From Leptospira biflexa serovar Patoc strain 'Patoc 1 (Paris)' (lineage in GTDB: Bacteria; Spirochaetota; Leptospiria; Leptospirales; Leptospiraceae), in contig NC_010602.1 in the NCBI RefSeq assembly GCF_000017685.1, forward strand, positions 1,381,501 through 1,445,500: a stretch of DNA of 64,000 nucleotides, written 5' to 3'. Every line of letters starts with the position of its first letter. Position 1 is the stretch's first letter. The notes beneath the pieces are model-generated. The model was not told the origin of the DNA. It saw only the letters and a program-made list of their open reading frames with translations, and did not search any database. The position numbers were made by a program, and so were the translations under genes. Shown one piece after another: positions 8,427 to 16,988 of this stretch.

Positions 8427-9125
8427 GTGTCAGATTACATTTCTGTATACCAATCCCTCCAAAACGAACTGAATTCCCTCTCGAAAGGGATACCACCAAC
8501 ACTCATTGCAGTCTCCAAAACAAAACCATACCAAGTGGTAAGAGATGCATACATGCAAGGCATCCGTGAATTCGGTGAAAACTATCTTCCAGAAGCCATT
8601 GAAAAATTTACAAAATTAAGAGAAGAGTTTCCTGAATCTGTAAATACAGTGAATTTACATCACATTGGACCTGTACAATCCGGAACCTTACGAAAGTTAT
8701 TTGGTATCTTTTCTTACACTCATGGTGTGGGAACGTTTTCAAGTCTCACCGAATTACAAAAACGTGCCGAAAAAGAAAAAAAAACAATCCGGTATTTTTT
8801 ACAAACAAACCTGACGGCCGAAAGCACCAAACATGGATTCAGTTTGGAGACCCTATTGGAAAAAAAAGAGGAATTATCTCTTTACCAAAATGAATTTTGT
8901 ATTTGGGAAGGGTTTATGGGAATGGGACCATCTTCGGGAGACCTTCTCCAAACAAAGGAAGTATTTTCTAAATTAACTTCTTTTCGTGATACACATTTTC
9001 CCAATTTAAAACTTTCTATGGGAATGAGCGGAGATTATCAATTAGCAGCAGAACTTGGATCCAACTTTGTTCGGATCGGATCAAAAATTTTTGGAGATAG
9101 GGATTATGGCACACACTCCGTTTAA
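8427..9125 (+). CDS. YggS/PLPBP family pyridoxal-phosphate homeostasis protein
   Basis: A 232-residue member of the alanine-racemase-like TIM-barrel family (YggS, PROSC/PLPBP) that binds PLP without known catalysis and buffers PLP and amino-acid pools. The PLP lysine is K31 in AVSKTKP, followed by REFGENYLPEAIEK, LHHIGPVQSGTLRK, FLQTNLTAESTKHGFS and the C-terminal GMSGDYQLAAELGSNFVRIGSKIFGDR, all family hallmarks. It starts with GTG at 8427, two bases after the upstream stop. It overlaps proC by 20 bp. The yggS-proC pairing is common in many bacteria and fits the link between this family and amino-acid metabolism. Confidence 0.92.
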   Translation: MSDYISVYQSLQNELNSLSKGIPPTLIAVSKTKPYQVVRDAYMQGIREFGENYLPEAIEKFTKLREEFPESVNTVNLHHIGPVQSGTLRKLFGIFSYTHGVGTFSSLTELQKRAEKEKKTIRYFLQTNLTAESTKHGFSLETLLEKKEELSLYQNEFCIWEGFMGMGPSSGDLLQTKEVFSKLTSFRDTHFPNLKLSMGMSGDYQLAAELGSNFVRIGSKIFGDRDYGTHSV

Positions 9126-9897
9126 AACAGTGGGAATGGTAGGACTTGGGAAAATGGGAGGTGCTGTGGCAAAGGCGCTGGTAAACCAAGGAACAAAAGT
9201 GTTTGCCTTTGATCCAAACCTGAAAGTATCACCGGTGGAAGGAGTGACTCTTGTATCCACCTTGGAACGATTGGAAGAGGAAGCGGGTCTTTTTGTCATC
9301 GCCGTAAAACCAAACCTGGTAGGACCAGTACTCTCTGAATTCAAAAAACCATCGATCTTTGTTTCGATTGCGGCGGGGATTACTTATGAACAATTACTTT
9401 CCTTTTCTCCCAAAGCTTCCACTTGTGTTCGGGTCATGCCAAACCTTCCTTTGGTTTCCAAACGTGGGGCCATGGGGTATTATTGTAACGATGAAGCTGT
9501 CTCTCACGTCGAACGTCTGTTTTATGGAATGGGGGAATGTGTAAGGATTTCCAAGGAATCTTTAATGGATGCGGTCACTGGGTTATCGGGTTCTGGCCCT
9601 GCTTATGTACTCACGTTTTTACAAGCAATGGCGGAAGCTGGGTTACAAGAGGGACTCGGTTATGAGGAATCTTTGGCTCTCTCTCTTGAGACCATCGAAG
9701 GAACTCTTGTGTATTTCAGGGAATTGAGAACAAAAGACCACGCCATCCATCCAATGGAAGTGCGAAATTGGGTGACGTCTCCAGGTGGGACAACCATCCA
9801 CGGACTTGATGCTTTGGAACGTGGTGGGTTTTCCACCGCGGTGCGGGATGCCGTGAAGCGGGCAACCGAGAGAAGTAAGGAATTGGGAAAGGGATGA
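9106..9897 (+). CDS. proC: pyrroline-5-carboxylate reductase
   Basis: A 263-residue enzyme that reduces 1-pyrroline-5-carboxylate to proline with NAD(P)H. The ATG at 9106 was chosen because it follows GGAGATAGGG and gives a Rossmann start (VGMVGLGKMGGAVAKAL). Later family strings are VRVMPNLPLVSKRGAM, the AVTGLSGSGPAYV substrate loop and NWVTSPGGTTIHGLDALE at the dimerising C-terminus. Length is typical (about 260-275 aa). It overlaps the preceding PLP-binding gene by 20 bp and is the last gene of that unit; an initiator tRNA on the opposite strand follows after 6 bp. Confidence 0.95.
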   Translation: MAHTPFKTVGMVGLGKMGGAVAKALVNQGTKVFAFDPNLKVSPVEGVTLVSTLERLEEEAGLFVIAVKPNLVGPVLSEFKKPSIFVSIAAGITYEQLLSFSPKASTCVRVMPNLPLVSKRGAMGYYCNDEAVSHVERLFYGMGECVRISKESLMDAVTGLSGSGPAYVLTFLQAMAEAGLQEGLGYEESLALSLETIEGTLVYFRELRTKDHAIHPMEVRNWVTSPGGTTIHGLDALERGGFSTAVRDAVKRATERSKELGKG

Positions 9898-9903
9898 TAA
9901 CGG

Positions 9904-9978
<75 letters not shown>

Positions 9979-9986
9979 ATAAGACC

Positions 9987-10014
9987 ATTGTTTTTAAGAT
10001 TGGTTTATTGTCAA
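9987..10014 (-). promoter_or_regulatory. predicted promoter of the initiator tRNA gene
   Basis: On the minus strand a perfect TTGACA -35 (10009-10014) is followed after 16 nt by AACAAT (9987-9992), which matches the -10 consensus at four of six positions. Transcription would begin about 4-7 nt before the tRNA 5' end. The match and the spacing to a stable-RNA gene make this one of the better promoter calls here. Confidence 0.55.
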
Positions 10015-10143
10015 CACAATGAAAGAAGAAACTTTCGAATCTCGCACTCATCTGAAATTTATCGATTTCCATCAAAATCTTACTTTACAGGTGTCAAATA
10101 GAGCGAATGATTCCTATCTTATATAGAATTCTGGCGGTGCGTT

Positions 10144-11205
10144 TTGTCTTTTAAAGAAAACACTGATATCGTTTTTGAGCATTACGAAAAAAAAATCTAC
10201 GACCAAAAACAACTACTGGAAATCTCCCGTGCATTAAATTCCACGTTAGACTATAAGTATTTAATCGATGCAATCCTTAATATCTGTTTGGCGCAGTTGC
10301 AGACCCTTCATGCGGCAATGTACCTGGAACCAGAAATTGACTTGGGGCTTTTTAAATTGGAACCCCAGTCCATCAAAGGATTTGAGCTAAGCCCTGAAGA
10401 ACAAAATTACGAAATCAAAATTGATAGCCCTCTCATCCATTATTTTGAGGAAAAACCAAAGGCCATCACCATGGACCAAATCCTGCAGATGGAAGTTTTG
10501 AACCAAATCCCAGATATAGTATACCTTCGCAAAATGGGAGCCGAGATCCTTGTGCCCCTGAATGCAAAGGGGAAGGTGAATGGGTTACTTGTCCTTGGGG
10601 ACAAAATGACTTCCGAAGAATTTTTGGAAGATGAAAAAGAATTTATGACCACTCTTGCAAACCTGGCAGGGATTGCTGTGGACAATGCAAGGTTGTATGA
10701 ACTTGCCACGGTGGATATGATGACGGGGCTCAAGATCCATCATTACTTCCAAACCAAATTGAAAGAGGAGATGGAACGTTGCCGAAAAAAAGGAACAAAA
10801 CTATCATTACTCTTCACTGATGTGGACAAATTCAAAACCTTCAATGATACCTATGGACACCAAGCGGGGGACGTCGTCCTCATTGAAGTCGCAAAACAAC
10901 TCATCCAAAAAGCACAACGGCACCATATCCCCGCTCGCTACGGTGGAGAAGAGTTTTGCCTTGTGATGCCAGGCGCTTCCGAAGAAGAAGCCATTGCCAA
11001 AGGGGAAGAGATCCGTAAGGCTGTGGAAGAGATGGTAGTCAAAAATCCGAATGATGATTCTGATTTAAAAGTGACACTTTCCGTGGGAGTTTCCAGTTTT
11101 CGACCAACGGACAGAAACAACAAAGATCTCATCGAACGCGCGGACAAAGCCCTTTACCAGGCGAAACATTCCGGCCGAAACCGCACAATTTGTTATAAAG
11201 ATTAG
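10144..11205 (+). CDS. GAF-GGDEF diguanylate cyclase
   Basis: A 353-residue cytosolic signalling enzyme. Residues about 20-185 form a GAF-like sensory domain (ISRALNSTLDYKYLIDAIL, LVPLNAKGKVNGLLVLGDK, LANLAGIAVDNARLYELAT). The rest is a GGDEF domain with the metal/substrate strings LLFTDVDKFKTFNDTYGHQAGD and the active loop GGEEF at residues 267-271, so two GTP molecules would be joined into cyclic di-GMP. The inhibitory RxxD site expected just upstream reads R259-HHI, so product feedback is probably absent. Translation appears to start at TTG (10144). It opens the long plus-strand run that reaches about 19.6 kb. A PilZ-like protein further down the same run could respond to its product. Confidence 0.88.
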   Translation: MSFKENTDIVFEHYEKKIYDQKQLLEISRALNSTLDYKYLIDAILNICLAQLQTLHAAMYLEPEIDLGLFKLEPQSIKGFELSPEEQNYEIKIDSPLIHYFEEKPKAITMDQILQMEVLNQIPDIVYLRKMGAEILVPLNAKGKVNGLLVLGDKMTSEEFLEDEKEFMTTLANLAGIAVDNARLYELATVDMMTGLKIHHYFQTKLKEEMERCRKKGTKLSLLFTDVDKFKTFNDTYGHQAGDVVLIEVAKQLIQKAQRHHIPARYGGEEFCLVMPGASEEEAIAKGEEIRKAVEEMVVKNPNDDSDLKVTLSVGVSSFRPTDRNNKDLIERADKALYQAKHSGRNRTICYKD

Positions 11206-11227
11206 GAAAATTGCCGATGGGTAGAGT

Positions 11228-11455
11228 ATGGCAGAACCTGCATACCTACTCAAAGACCTTTCGCCATCGGTTCCCTCTGATGTCTATGAATCGATTCGAA
11301 ACAGAGCCCTTGGACTTTCTTCCTTTAATTTCCAACCTTACTCTTGTTTCATTGAATACAAAACAAAAGATGCGAACACTGGGATTGAATACAGAGATTG
11401 TACGGTAGATTATTCCAGATGCCCACATTCTCGTTGTATCAAAAAATTGGTTTAG
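11228..11455 (+). CDS. hypothetical small protein with C-terminal cysteines
   Basis: A 75-residue reading frame starting with ATG 22 bp after the diguanylate cyclase stop. The composition is protein-like (PAYLLKDLSPSVPSDVYESIRNRALGL) and it ends in a Cys pattern C-x6-C-x4-C (DCTVDYSRCPHSRC) followed by IKKLV. The last 37 bp overlap the start of the next gene in another frame. There is no strong Shine-Dalgarno sequence. I do not recognise a family. The three closely spaced cysteines could bind a metal. It could still be a chance frame, but the alternative is an unexplained 213-bp gap inside a compact operon. Confidence 0.5.
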   Translation: MAEPAYLLKDLSPSVPSDVYESIRNRALGLSSFNFQPYSCFIEYKTKDANTGIEYRDCTVDYSRCPHSRCIKKLV

Positions 11456-12330
11456 TTTTCCTCTGCCTCAGTGTTGGGATGTGTGTTCCAAACCCAACAC
11501 GAAACCAATCACCACTTTCTCCTTCTTCCCCCACAAACCATTCCTCCTTTCCTGTTTCCCATTTGATCCAAAGATCACTTCCCCCCCATACGAAAATTCA
11601 AGTCTTCGATACAGGGATTTCGCTTATGTTACTTGGATTCCGTTCGGGAGAGGAATCGGTTTCCTTTTTATGGGATACGGGTTCTGAGATCAGTTTTTAT
11701 GAAGGGAAGGATCGTTTGTATTCCAAGGAATTCCAGATTGGTGAGAGAAAACTCCAAATCCGAAGGGGAGAGGGAATTTTACCTGAAGGCATCCAAGGCC
11801 TCATGGGGCTCGACAGCTTTCGCGGCACTTGCCTATTGTATGACCAAAACACAATCTATTGGTTTATCGGTGATTCTCCCTTTTGTGTCCACCCAGATGC
11901 CTACCTTGGCACCCAGTTGAAATTTTTAACCACAAAACAAAAAGGAGACCACAGCTTTGTCCTTTTTGAATACCCAAAATCCTTTGTATCCTACGCGCAT
12001 TTGGACACAGGCGCTTCCTTATCCATTTTACCCAAAGGAGAAGGGGAGACCTTTCTTGGGGAAAAAAGAGTGTTTCGTCCAGGAAATACCATCCTCACCC
12101 TAAACCATTGGCAATCGAAGGAACCACTCACACTCATCTCCCAATCGGGATTTCGGGAAGAATACCCACAGGTTCAGTTTCTAACAGGAATTTCACTTGA
12201 GAATTTCCTTTTATCGGGGGACAAGGATAAGGAAGAGGTTTGGGTGATCGGACTTGATGTGTTAAGGACTCGTCCACTGTTTTGGGATTTTTCCCGGAAA
12301 CGGATCGGCATCATCCACCAAGAGAACTAA
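11419..12330 (+). CDS. aspartic-protease-like lipoprotein with two DTG motifs
   Basis: A 303-residue exported protein; the ATG at 11419 gives a signal peptide with lipid-anchor Cys22 (SVGMC). After a Pro/Ser/Asn linker come two similar lobes. Lobe one has LWDTGSE (Asp86) and a hydrophobic-Gly-Leu-Asp strand, LMGLD (130-132). Lobe two has HLDTGAS (Asp196) and VIGLDVL (278-281) followed by LFWDF. DTG plus a downstream hydrophobic-Gly motif is the signature of retropepsin/pepsin-type aspartic proteases, and two copies in one chain are laid out like a pepsin with both catalytic Asp residues. A lipid-anchored periplasmic or surface peptidase is inferred. Bacterial members are usually single-lobed. 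It ends 1 bp before mnmA. Confidence 0.7.
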   Translation: MPTFSLYQKIGLVFLCLSVGMCVPNPTRNQSPLSPSSPTNHSSFPVSHLIQRSLPPHTKIQVFDTGISLMLLGFRSGEESVSFLWDTGSEISFYEGKDRLYSKEFQIGERKLQIRRGEGILPEGIQGLMGLDSFRGTCLLYDQNTIYWFIGDSPFCVHPDAYLGTQLKFLTTKQKGDHSFVLFEYPKSFVSYAHLDTGASLSILPKGEGETFLGEKRVFRPGNTILTLNHWQSKEPLTLISQSGFREEYPQVQFLTGISLENFLLSGDKDKEEVWVIGLDVLRTRPLFWDFSRKRIGIIHQEN

Positions 12331-12331
12331 G

Positions 12332-13474
12332 GTGAAAGAAAAAGAAAAAATCATAGTGGCGATGAGTGGTGGAGTGGACAGTGCGGTGGCTGCGGGACTT
12401 CTCATGGAAGCGGGTTACGATGTCATTGGTGTGAACCTTAGGACTTGGGAATACGAAGCTCCCGCCTGTGATACCACAAAAAAATCCTGTTGTTCTCCAG
12501 AAGACATACGTGATGCCCGTGATGTAGGACTCTCGCTTAACATTCCTTTTTATGTGATCAAAATGGAAAAGGTGTTTGGGGAGAGAGTGATTGATCGTTT
12601 TATCAGTGATTATAAAGACGGAAGGACGCCGAACCCTTGCGTGGAGTGTAACACCTTCGTTAAGTTTGGTGCACTCTTCGAACAGGCAAAAAAATTAGGC
12701 ATTGATAAAATTGCCACAGGTCATTATGCAAGGGTCATCGAAGTGGATGGTCGTTATGCCATTCGGAATGCTGTTGATATGAAAAAAAACCAAACGTACT
12801 ATTTGTACGGTCTCAGCCAAGACAATATCAAAAATACAGTTTTCCCTTTAGGAGAAATGGACAAGTCTGAAGTGAGAGAAATTGCCAAACGAATGGGACT
12901 TCCTGTCGCAGAAAAACCAGAATCGCAAGAGATTTGTTTCATCCCTGAAAATGATTATAGGTCGTTTCTTAAAAAAAAGGGGATGGAGTTCACACCAGGA
13001 TTTTTTAAGTTAGCTTCCGGCCAAATCATTGGCAAACACCAAGGAAAAGAAGGATTTACCATCGGACAAAGAAAAGGTCTCGGCATTGCTTGGAAAAATC
13101 CATTGTATGTGCTCTCCATTGAAGATGATGGAACGGTTGTACTTGGCGAAGAAGAAGAAACGGTATCAGAGTCATTTGTTTTAGAAGAAATCACTTACCA
13201 AGCCTTGGCACCATTGGCACTTGGCCAATCCATGGAGATGAAAGTCCAAATCCGATACCGAAGCGCACCTGTGCATTGTAAGGTGACATCTCTTGGTGAA
13301 ACTTGGAAGGTTAACTTTTTAGAAGATGTTAAGAGTGTAACACCAGGTCAATCGGCAACCTTTTATCCGACAAACGGAGATTATCTCTTCGCGGGTGGAA
13401 TCATCCAAAAAGGTTCCATCACTCGTAAAATCAAATCAAACGTGGAAGTTCAAAGGGAGAGTGTTCCCATTTGA
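12332..13474 (+). CDS. mnmA: tRNA-specific 2-thiouridylase
   Basis: A 380-residue enzyme that thiolates U34 of tRNA-Lys, -Glu and -Gln using persulphide sulphur. The PP-loop motif AMSGGVDSAVAAGLL is near the N-terminus. The catalytic cysteines are C103 (TPNPCVECN) and C202 (ESQEICFIPEN). Other family strings are ATGHYARV and GQRKGLGIAWKNPLYV. Translation starts at GTG, one base after the upstream stop, and the end overlaps the following fusion gene by 4 bp (ATGA-type junction with an alternative start). Length is typical of the family (about 360-380). Confidence 0.95.
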   Translation: MKEKEKIIVAMSGGVDSAVAAGLLMEAGYDVIGVNLRTWEYEAPACDTTKKSCCSPEDIRDARDVGLSLNIPFYVIKMEKVFGERVIDRFISDYKDGRTPNPCVECNTFVKFGALFEQAKKLGIDKIATGHYARVIEVDGRYAIRNAVDMKKNQTYYLYGLSQDNIKNTVFPLGEMDKSEVREIAKRMGLPVAEKPESQEICFIPENDYRSFLKKKGMEFTPGFFKLASGQIIGKHQGKEGFTIGQRKGLGIAWKNPLYVLSIEDDGTVVLGEEEETVSESFVLEEITYQALAPLALGQSMEMKVQIRYRSAPVHCKVTSLGETWKVNFLEDVKSVTPGQSATFYPTNGDYLFAGGIIQKGSITRKIKSNVEVQRESVPI

Positions 13475-15723
13475 AATCAGTTGAAGGAAAAACAATCCTC
13501 ATCATCGGCGGAGGGTTGTTACAAGTTCCCATCATCCAAACAGCAAAAACCATGCGACTGCATACCGTGGTTGCTGATATGAATCCCACTTCCATTGGCT
13601 TCCAAATTGCCGATGAAACCATCCTCATGTCCACAAAAGACGTGGAAGGTATGGTGCGTGAGGCAAAAAAGTTTTCACAGAAGACAACGATCCATGGAGT
13701 GATCACCGCAGGGACTGACGCCAGTATGACAGTGGCGGCTGTTGCTTCGGCATTACAGCTCCCAGGGATTCGGTTTGTGGATGCAGAAGCGGCTTCCAAT
13801 AAAGTGAAGATGCGAAAACGCCTAAAAGAATTTGGCCTTCCCATCCCTCGTTTTGCACCTGTTTGGTCCATGCAAGATGCAAAAGATGCGTTAGATGAGT
13901 TAACTTTCCCACTTGTGATGAAACCGGCCGACAATATGGGGGCTCGCGGTGTGATCAAGGTCACAAACCGTGACGACTTACAAGTTGCTTTTCGCCATGC
14001 CAAACGATTCTGTCCTACGGGTGAATTGATATTAGAAGAATATATGGAAGGACCAGAACTATCCGTGGATGCCCTTGCTTTCCAAGGCCAAATCCGCATG
14101 ACAGGGATTGCTGACAGGATCATCGAAAGGGAACCATACTTCATTGAAGTTGGGCATAATATGCCCTCTAGTTTACCGAAAGATGTTTTGGATGAAGTGG
14201 AACGTGTGATGGCAGGAGGCATGAGAGCCCTTGGCATTCATTTGGGTGCGGGAAAAGGAGATATCAAAGTCACAAAAGACGGAGTGAAAATTGGTGAAAT
14301 TGCCGCTAGACTTTCAGGTGGTTTTATGTCGGCTTTCACCTATCCCTTATCAACCGGTGTGAATCTCAATCGTGCCGCACTCCTCATTTCCCTTGGGGAA
14401 ACTCCAGACAATTTAGAACCCGTATTCCATCGAGTTTCCATTGAACGATCGTTATTATCCAAACCAGGAAAACTCATCTGCATTAGTGGTGTCGAAGAAA
14501 TCAAAAAAATTGATGGTGTTGCGGAAGTATTCCTTCAATCCAAACCAGGGGACATTATCAAGGAACCGACAAATAACATTGATAAGTCGGGTCACGTCAT
14601 CATCGTCTCAGACAGTTTAAAAGAAGCCGAACAAGTGTTTGCAAAAGTCAAACAAACCATTCGATTTGAAGTGGATGAACAATTTTCCATTACTGAAAAA
14701 GAAATTGCTGACCAAGCAAGGATTCGTTTTGGAAAAGATATCTGTTGGGTTTGTAAGGTCTGTGATGGGAAAAATTGTGCCTCAGGGATTCCTGGTATGG
14801 GTGGAGTGGGCCTTATGGAAACTTTCCAAGACAACCATGAAGCTCTCGCAGAGTATAAAATTTTGCCAGGTTACATCCGTGATCACGTGTCACCCAATAT
14901 CCAATCTCAATTTTTAGGTTATGATTTAAAAACGCCGATCATGGCGGCCCCCATGACAGGTGTTGGCACCAATATGAACTTTGTCATGACAGATGCTGAT
15001 TATGCCCTTACAGTAGTTCGTTCTTTTTCTCAAAATGGAAGTCTAGCTTGGCTTGGTGATGGTGCCTCACCTGAAAAATACAAAATCATGCTCGATGCCT
15101 TAAAAAAAGTAAATGGAAAAGGGATTCTCATTTGTAAACCAAGGTTAGATGAGTCACTGCTTCTAGATCGATTTTTACAAGCGGAAGCGGACGGAGTGTT
15201 CGCCATCGGAATGGACATCGATGCTGTTAATTTTAGAACCATGGTGCAAAAGAATCTTTCCAGCGTGACACGTCCACTGGATGCTCTCATCAAACTAAAA
15301 GGAAAAACAAAACTCCCTTTCATCTTAAAAGGCATTATGAACCCAGAAGATGCAAAACTGGCAGTGGATGGTGGATTTTCCGCCATCGTGGTGTCAAACC
15401 ATGGAGGTCGGGTCCTTGATGGGATGCCAGGGACGGCAAGGGTGCTACCAAAGATTGCCGAAGTGGTAAAAGGGAAAATCCCAATCCTTGTGGATGGGGG
15501 AGTTCGATCCGGTATGGATGTATTTAAGATGATTGCCCTCGGAGCAGATGCAGTGCTTGTGGGAAGGCCCGTTGCGATTTCGCTCGTGGGAGGTGAAGAT
15601 GCCGGGATTCGATTTCTTTTACAAAAATATTCGGAAGAACTAAAACAGTCTATGAGTGTGACAGGTGCGAAAACTTTGGTAGACATCAAGCGTTCCATGT
15701 TACTTCATAAACAACACGGTTGA
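13471..15723 (+). CDS. ATP-grasp ligase fused to FMN-dependent alpha-hydroxyacid dehydrogenase
   Basis: A 750-residue fusion. Residues 1 to about 405 form an ATP-grasp enzyme of the carbamoyl-phosphate-synthase/amino-acid-ligase type: TILIIGGGLLQVPII, VMKPADNMGARGVIKV, LILEEYMEGPELSVDA and the metal site IGEIAARLSGG. A linker then carries C425-x2-C428-x2-C431-x4-C436 followed by SGIPGMGG. Residues about 455-745 are an FMN-binding TIM barrel of the lactate-oxidase family: PIMAAPMTGVG, the catalytic SNHGGRVLDG, ILVDGGVRSGMDVFKMIALGADAVLVGRP. The Cys motif before a GMGG resembles that of clostridial stand-alone alpha-hydroxyacid-oxidising proteins and may bind an Fe-S cluster. The substrate is unknown. 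The frame is intact throughout, so this is a genuine fusion. Confidence 0.85.
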   Translation: MKSVEGKTILIIGGGLLQVPIIQTAKTMRLHTVVADMNPTSIGFQIADETILMSTKDVEGMVREAKKFSQKTTIHGVITAGTDASMTVAAVASALQLPGIRFVDAEAASNKVKMRKRLKEFGLPIPRFAPVWSMQDAKDALDELTFPLVMKPADNMGARGVIKVTNRDDLQVAFRHAKRFCPTGELILEEYMEGPELSVDALAFQGQIRMTGIADRIIEREPYFIEVGHNMPSSLPKDVLDEVERVMAGGMRALGIHLGAGKGDIKVTKDGVKIGEIAARLSGGFMSAFTYPLSTGVNLNRAALLISLGETPDNLEPVFHRVSIERSLLSKPGKLICISGVEEIKKIDGVAEVFLQSKPGDIIKEPTNNIDKSGHVIIVSDSLKEAEQVFAKVKQTIRFEVDEQFSITEKEIADQARIRFGKDICWVCKVCDGKNCASGIPGMGGVGLMETFQDNHEALAEYKILPGYIRDHVSPNIQSQFLGYDLKTPIMAAPMTGVGTNMNFVMTDADYALTVVRSFSQNGSLAWLGDGASPEKYKIMLDALKKVNGKGILICKPRLDESLLLDRFLQAEADGVFAIGMDIDAVNFRTMVQKNLSSVTRPLDALIKLKGKTKLPFILKGIMNPEDAKLAVDGGFSAIVVSNHGGRVLDGMPGTARVLPKIAEVVKGKIPILVDGGVRSGMDVFKMIALGADAVLVGRPVAISLVGGEDAGIRFLLQKYSEELKQSMSVTGAKTLVDIKRSMLLHKQHG

Positions 15724-15725
15724 GT

Positions 15726-16988
15726 ATGGACAAAGAAATCAAAGACCCTGAAGGTATTTTGAAGGTAATTACCGCCTTATTTGGAAAATTACCGGCATAC
15801 ATCGTCAACTCAGAGAAAGAATTCCCTGTCAAAATCATTGCACTCAAAAACAAAGCCCTCATCATCAGCACCAAATTAAAATTCCCTAACCGGGATCGTG
15901 TGCTTACCGTTGTTCATAATGGAAGCAAATTCTTTGCTCACTTCAACCTGGCTGGTGGAGATGGGAACGGGGTTGAGATTCTAACTCCTGTTAAGATTCA
16001 GATCGCTGCTGCTTCCAGACAAGGAGCTCGGGTAGAAGCAAGTCAAATCCAAACTGGGATGGTGGTGAACAATATCATCAACGTCAATGATGTATCGAAG
16101 GCCATTGGCTTTGATGATAAAAAAGTGGACGCGATTCTACTTGCATATCGTGCCAAACTCGCAAAGGCCTTCCCATTATCTTCTATCTTTTTTGCAGGTA
16201 GGATGGACAACCGCCTGCGACTCATGCACCATTATGATAAAGATATCTTTATTGTGGATCGTAAAGAAAAGGCCACGGCTTCCCCTGAATTTTTCCCGTT
16301 TGATGAATACCTTCGAATTTTCGACAATTCTAAAATCCCGGACAACTACATTTCCGAAATTTGTGTTCCCATCAAATATAAAGGTTATGTTCACCTTGGG
16401 TATGTACAAGTGTTAGCCGAAAAGCCACTTGATTTTGAAGTGTACAAACAAATCCAAACCTTTGCTTCAGCAGTGAGTCGAGATATCATCAATACGGGAG
16501 TGTTCCAAGAGTCGCGCGACGTCTGCCAAGTAATGGACCTAAGTATGGGCGGGATTAGTTTCATCCATGCACCATCTCGGTCCTTTTCACGTTCTGTCAC
16601 ACTCAATGGAACCATCCTTTTTGATCTCAATTTGGAAGCAGGGAAAAAAGTCACCATCCGTGGGATCATCAAAAACATTCGAAACCAAGAAACGAACTTT
16701 CGAGTGGGTTGCCAATTCTACAACCTAACAGAAAAAGACACAGAAATTTTGGAAGATTTTTTAAATGTAGGCAAAGAAGAAGAAACTCCCGAAGCAGTCA
16801 CGTCCACTTCTTCTGAAGATGAAACTCCAATTCCAGAGACAAACGAGGAAGACCAAGATAGTGAAGAATCTTCGTCAATCGAAGAAGAAAATTTTTCCGA
16901 AGGACCGGCAGAAGAAAGTTCCACCGAAGATCCATTTGCCAATCAAATGGACGAAGAGTTTACGGATTCTCCCGAAGAACCAAAGTAA
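15726..16988 (+). CDS. PilZ-like C-terminal domain protein (DUF1577-like)
   Basis: I take the ATG at 15726 (420 aa), 2 bp after the upstream stop. Residues 1 to about 260 form a globular region that looks like the leptospire-specific DUF1577 family as I recall it, unverified. Residues about 265-345 look PilZ-like: SRDVCQVMDLSMGGISFI carries the DxSxxG motif, with a later FRVGCQFYNL strand; the paired arginines of a full cyclic-di-GMP site are not clear. The last 75 residues are very acidic and Ser/Glu-rich and probably disordered. It is cytoplasmic, with no signal or membrane segment. A cyclic-di-GMP link is suggested by the diguanylate cyclase in the same run. It ends immediately before the pseudouridine synthase ATG. 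Confidence 0.65.
   Translation: MDKEIKDPEGILKVITALFGKLPAYIVNSEKEFPVKIIALKNKALIISTKLKFPNRDRVLTVVHNGSKFFAHFNLAGGDGNGVEILTPVKIQIAAASRQGARVEASQIQTGMVVNNIINVNDVSKAIGFDDKKVDAILLAYRAKLAKAFPLSSIFFAGRMDNRLRLMHHYDKDIFIVDRKEKATASPEFFPFDEYLRIFDNSKIPDNYISEICVPIKYKGYVHLGYVQVLAEKPLDFEVYKQIQTFASAVSRDIINTGVFQESRDVCQVMDLSMGGISFIHAPSRSFSRSVTLNGTILFDLNLEAGKKVTIRGIIKNIRNQETNFRVGCQFYNLTEKDTEILEDFLNVGKEEETPEAVTSTSSEDETPIPETNEEDQDSEESSSIEEENFSEGPAEESSTEDPFANQMDEEFTDSPEEPK

Noticed and set aside
11211..11408. Alternative plus-strand frame beside the 75-residue ORF
   Set aside because: Overlaps almost fully with the ORF at 11228, has a poorer start context and no protein-like pattern.
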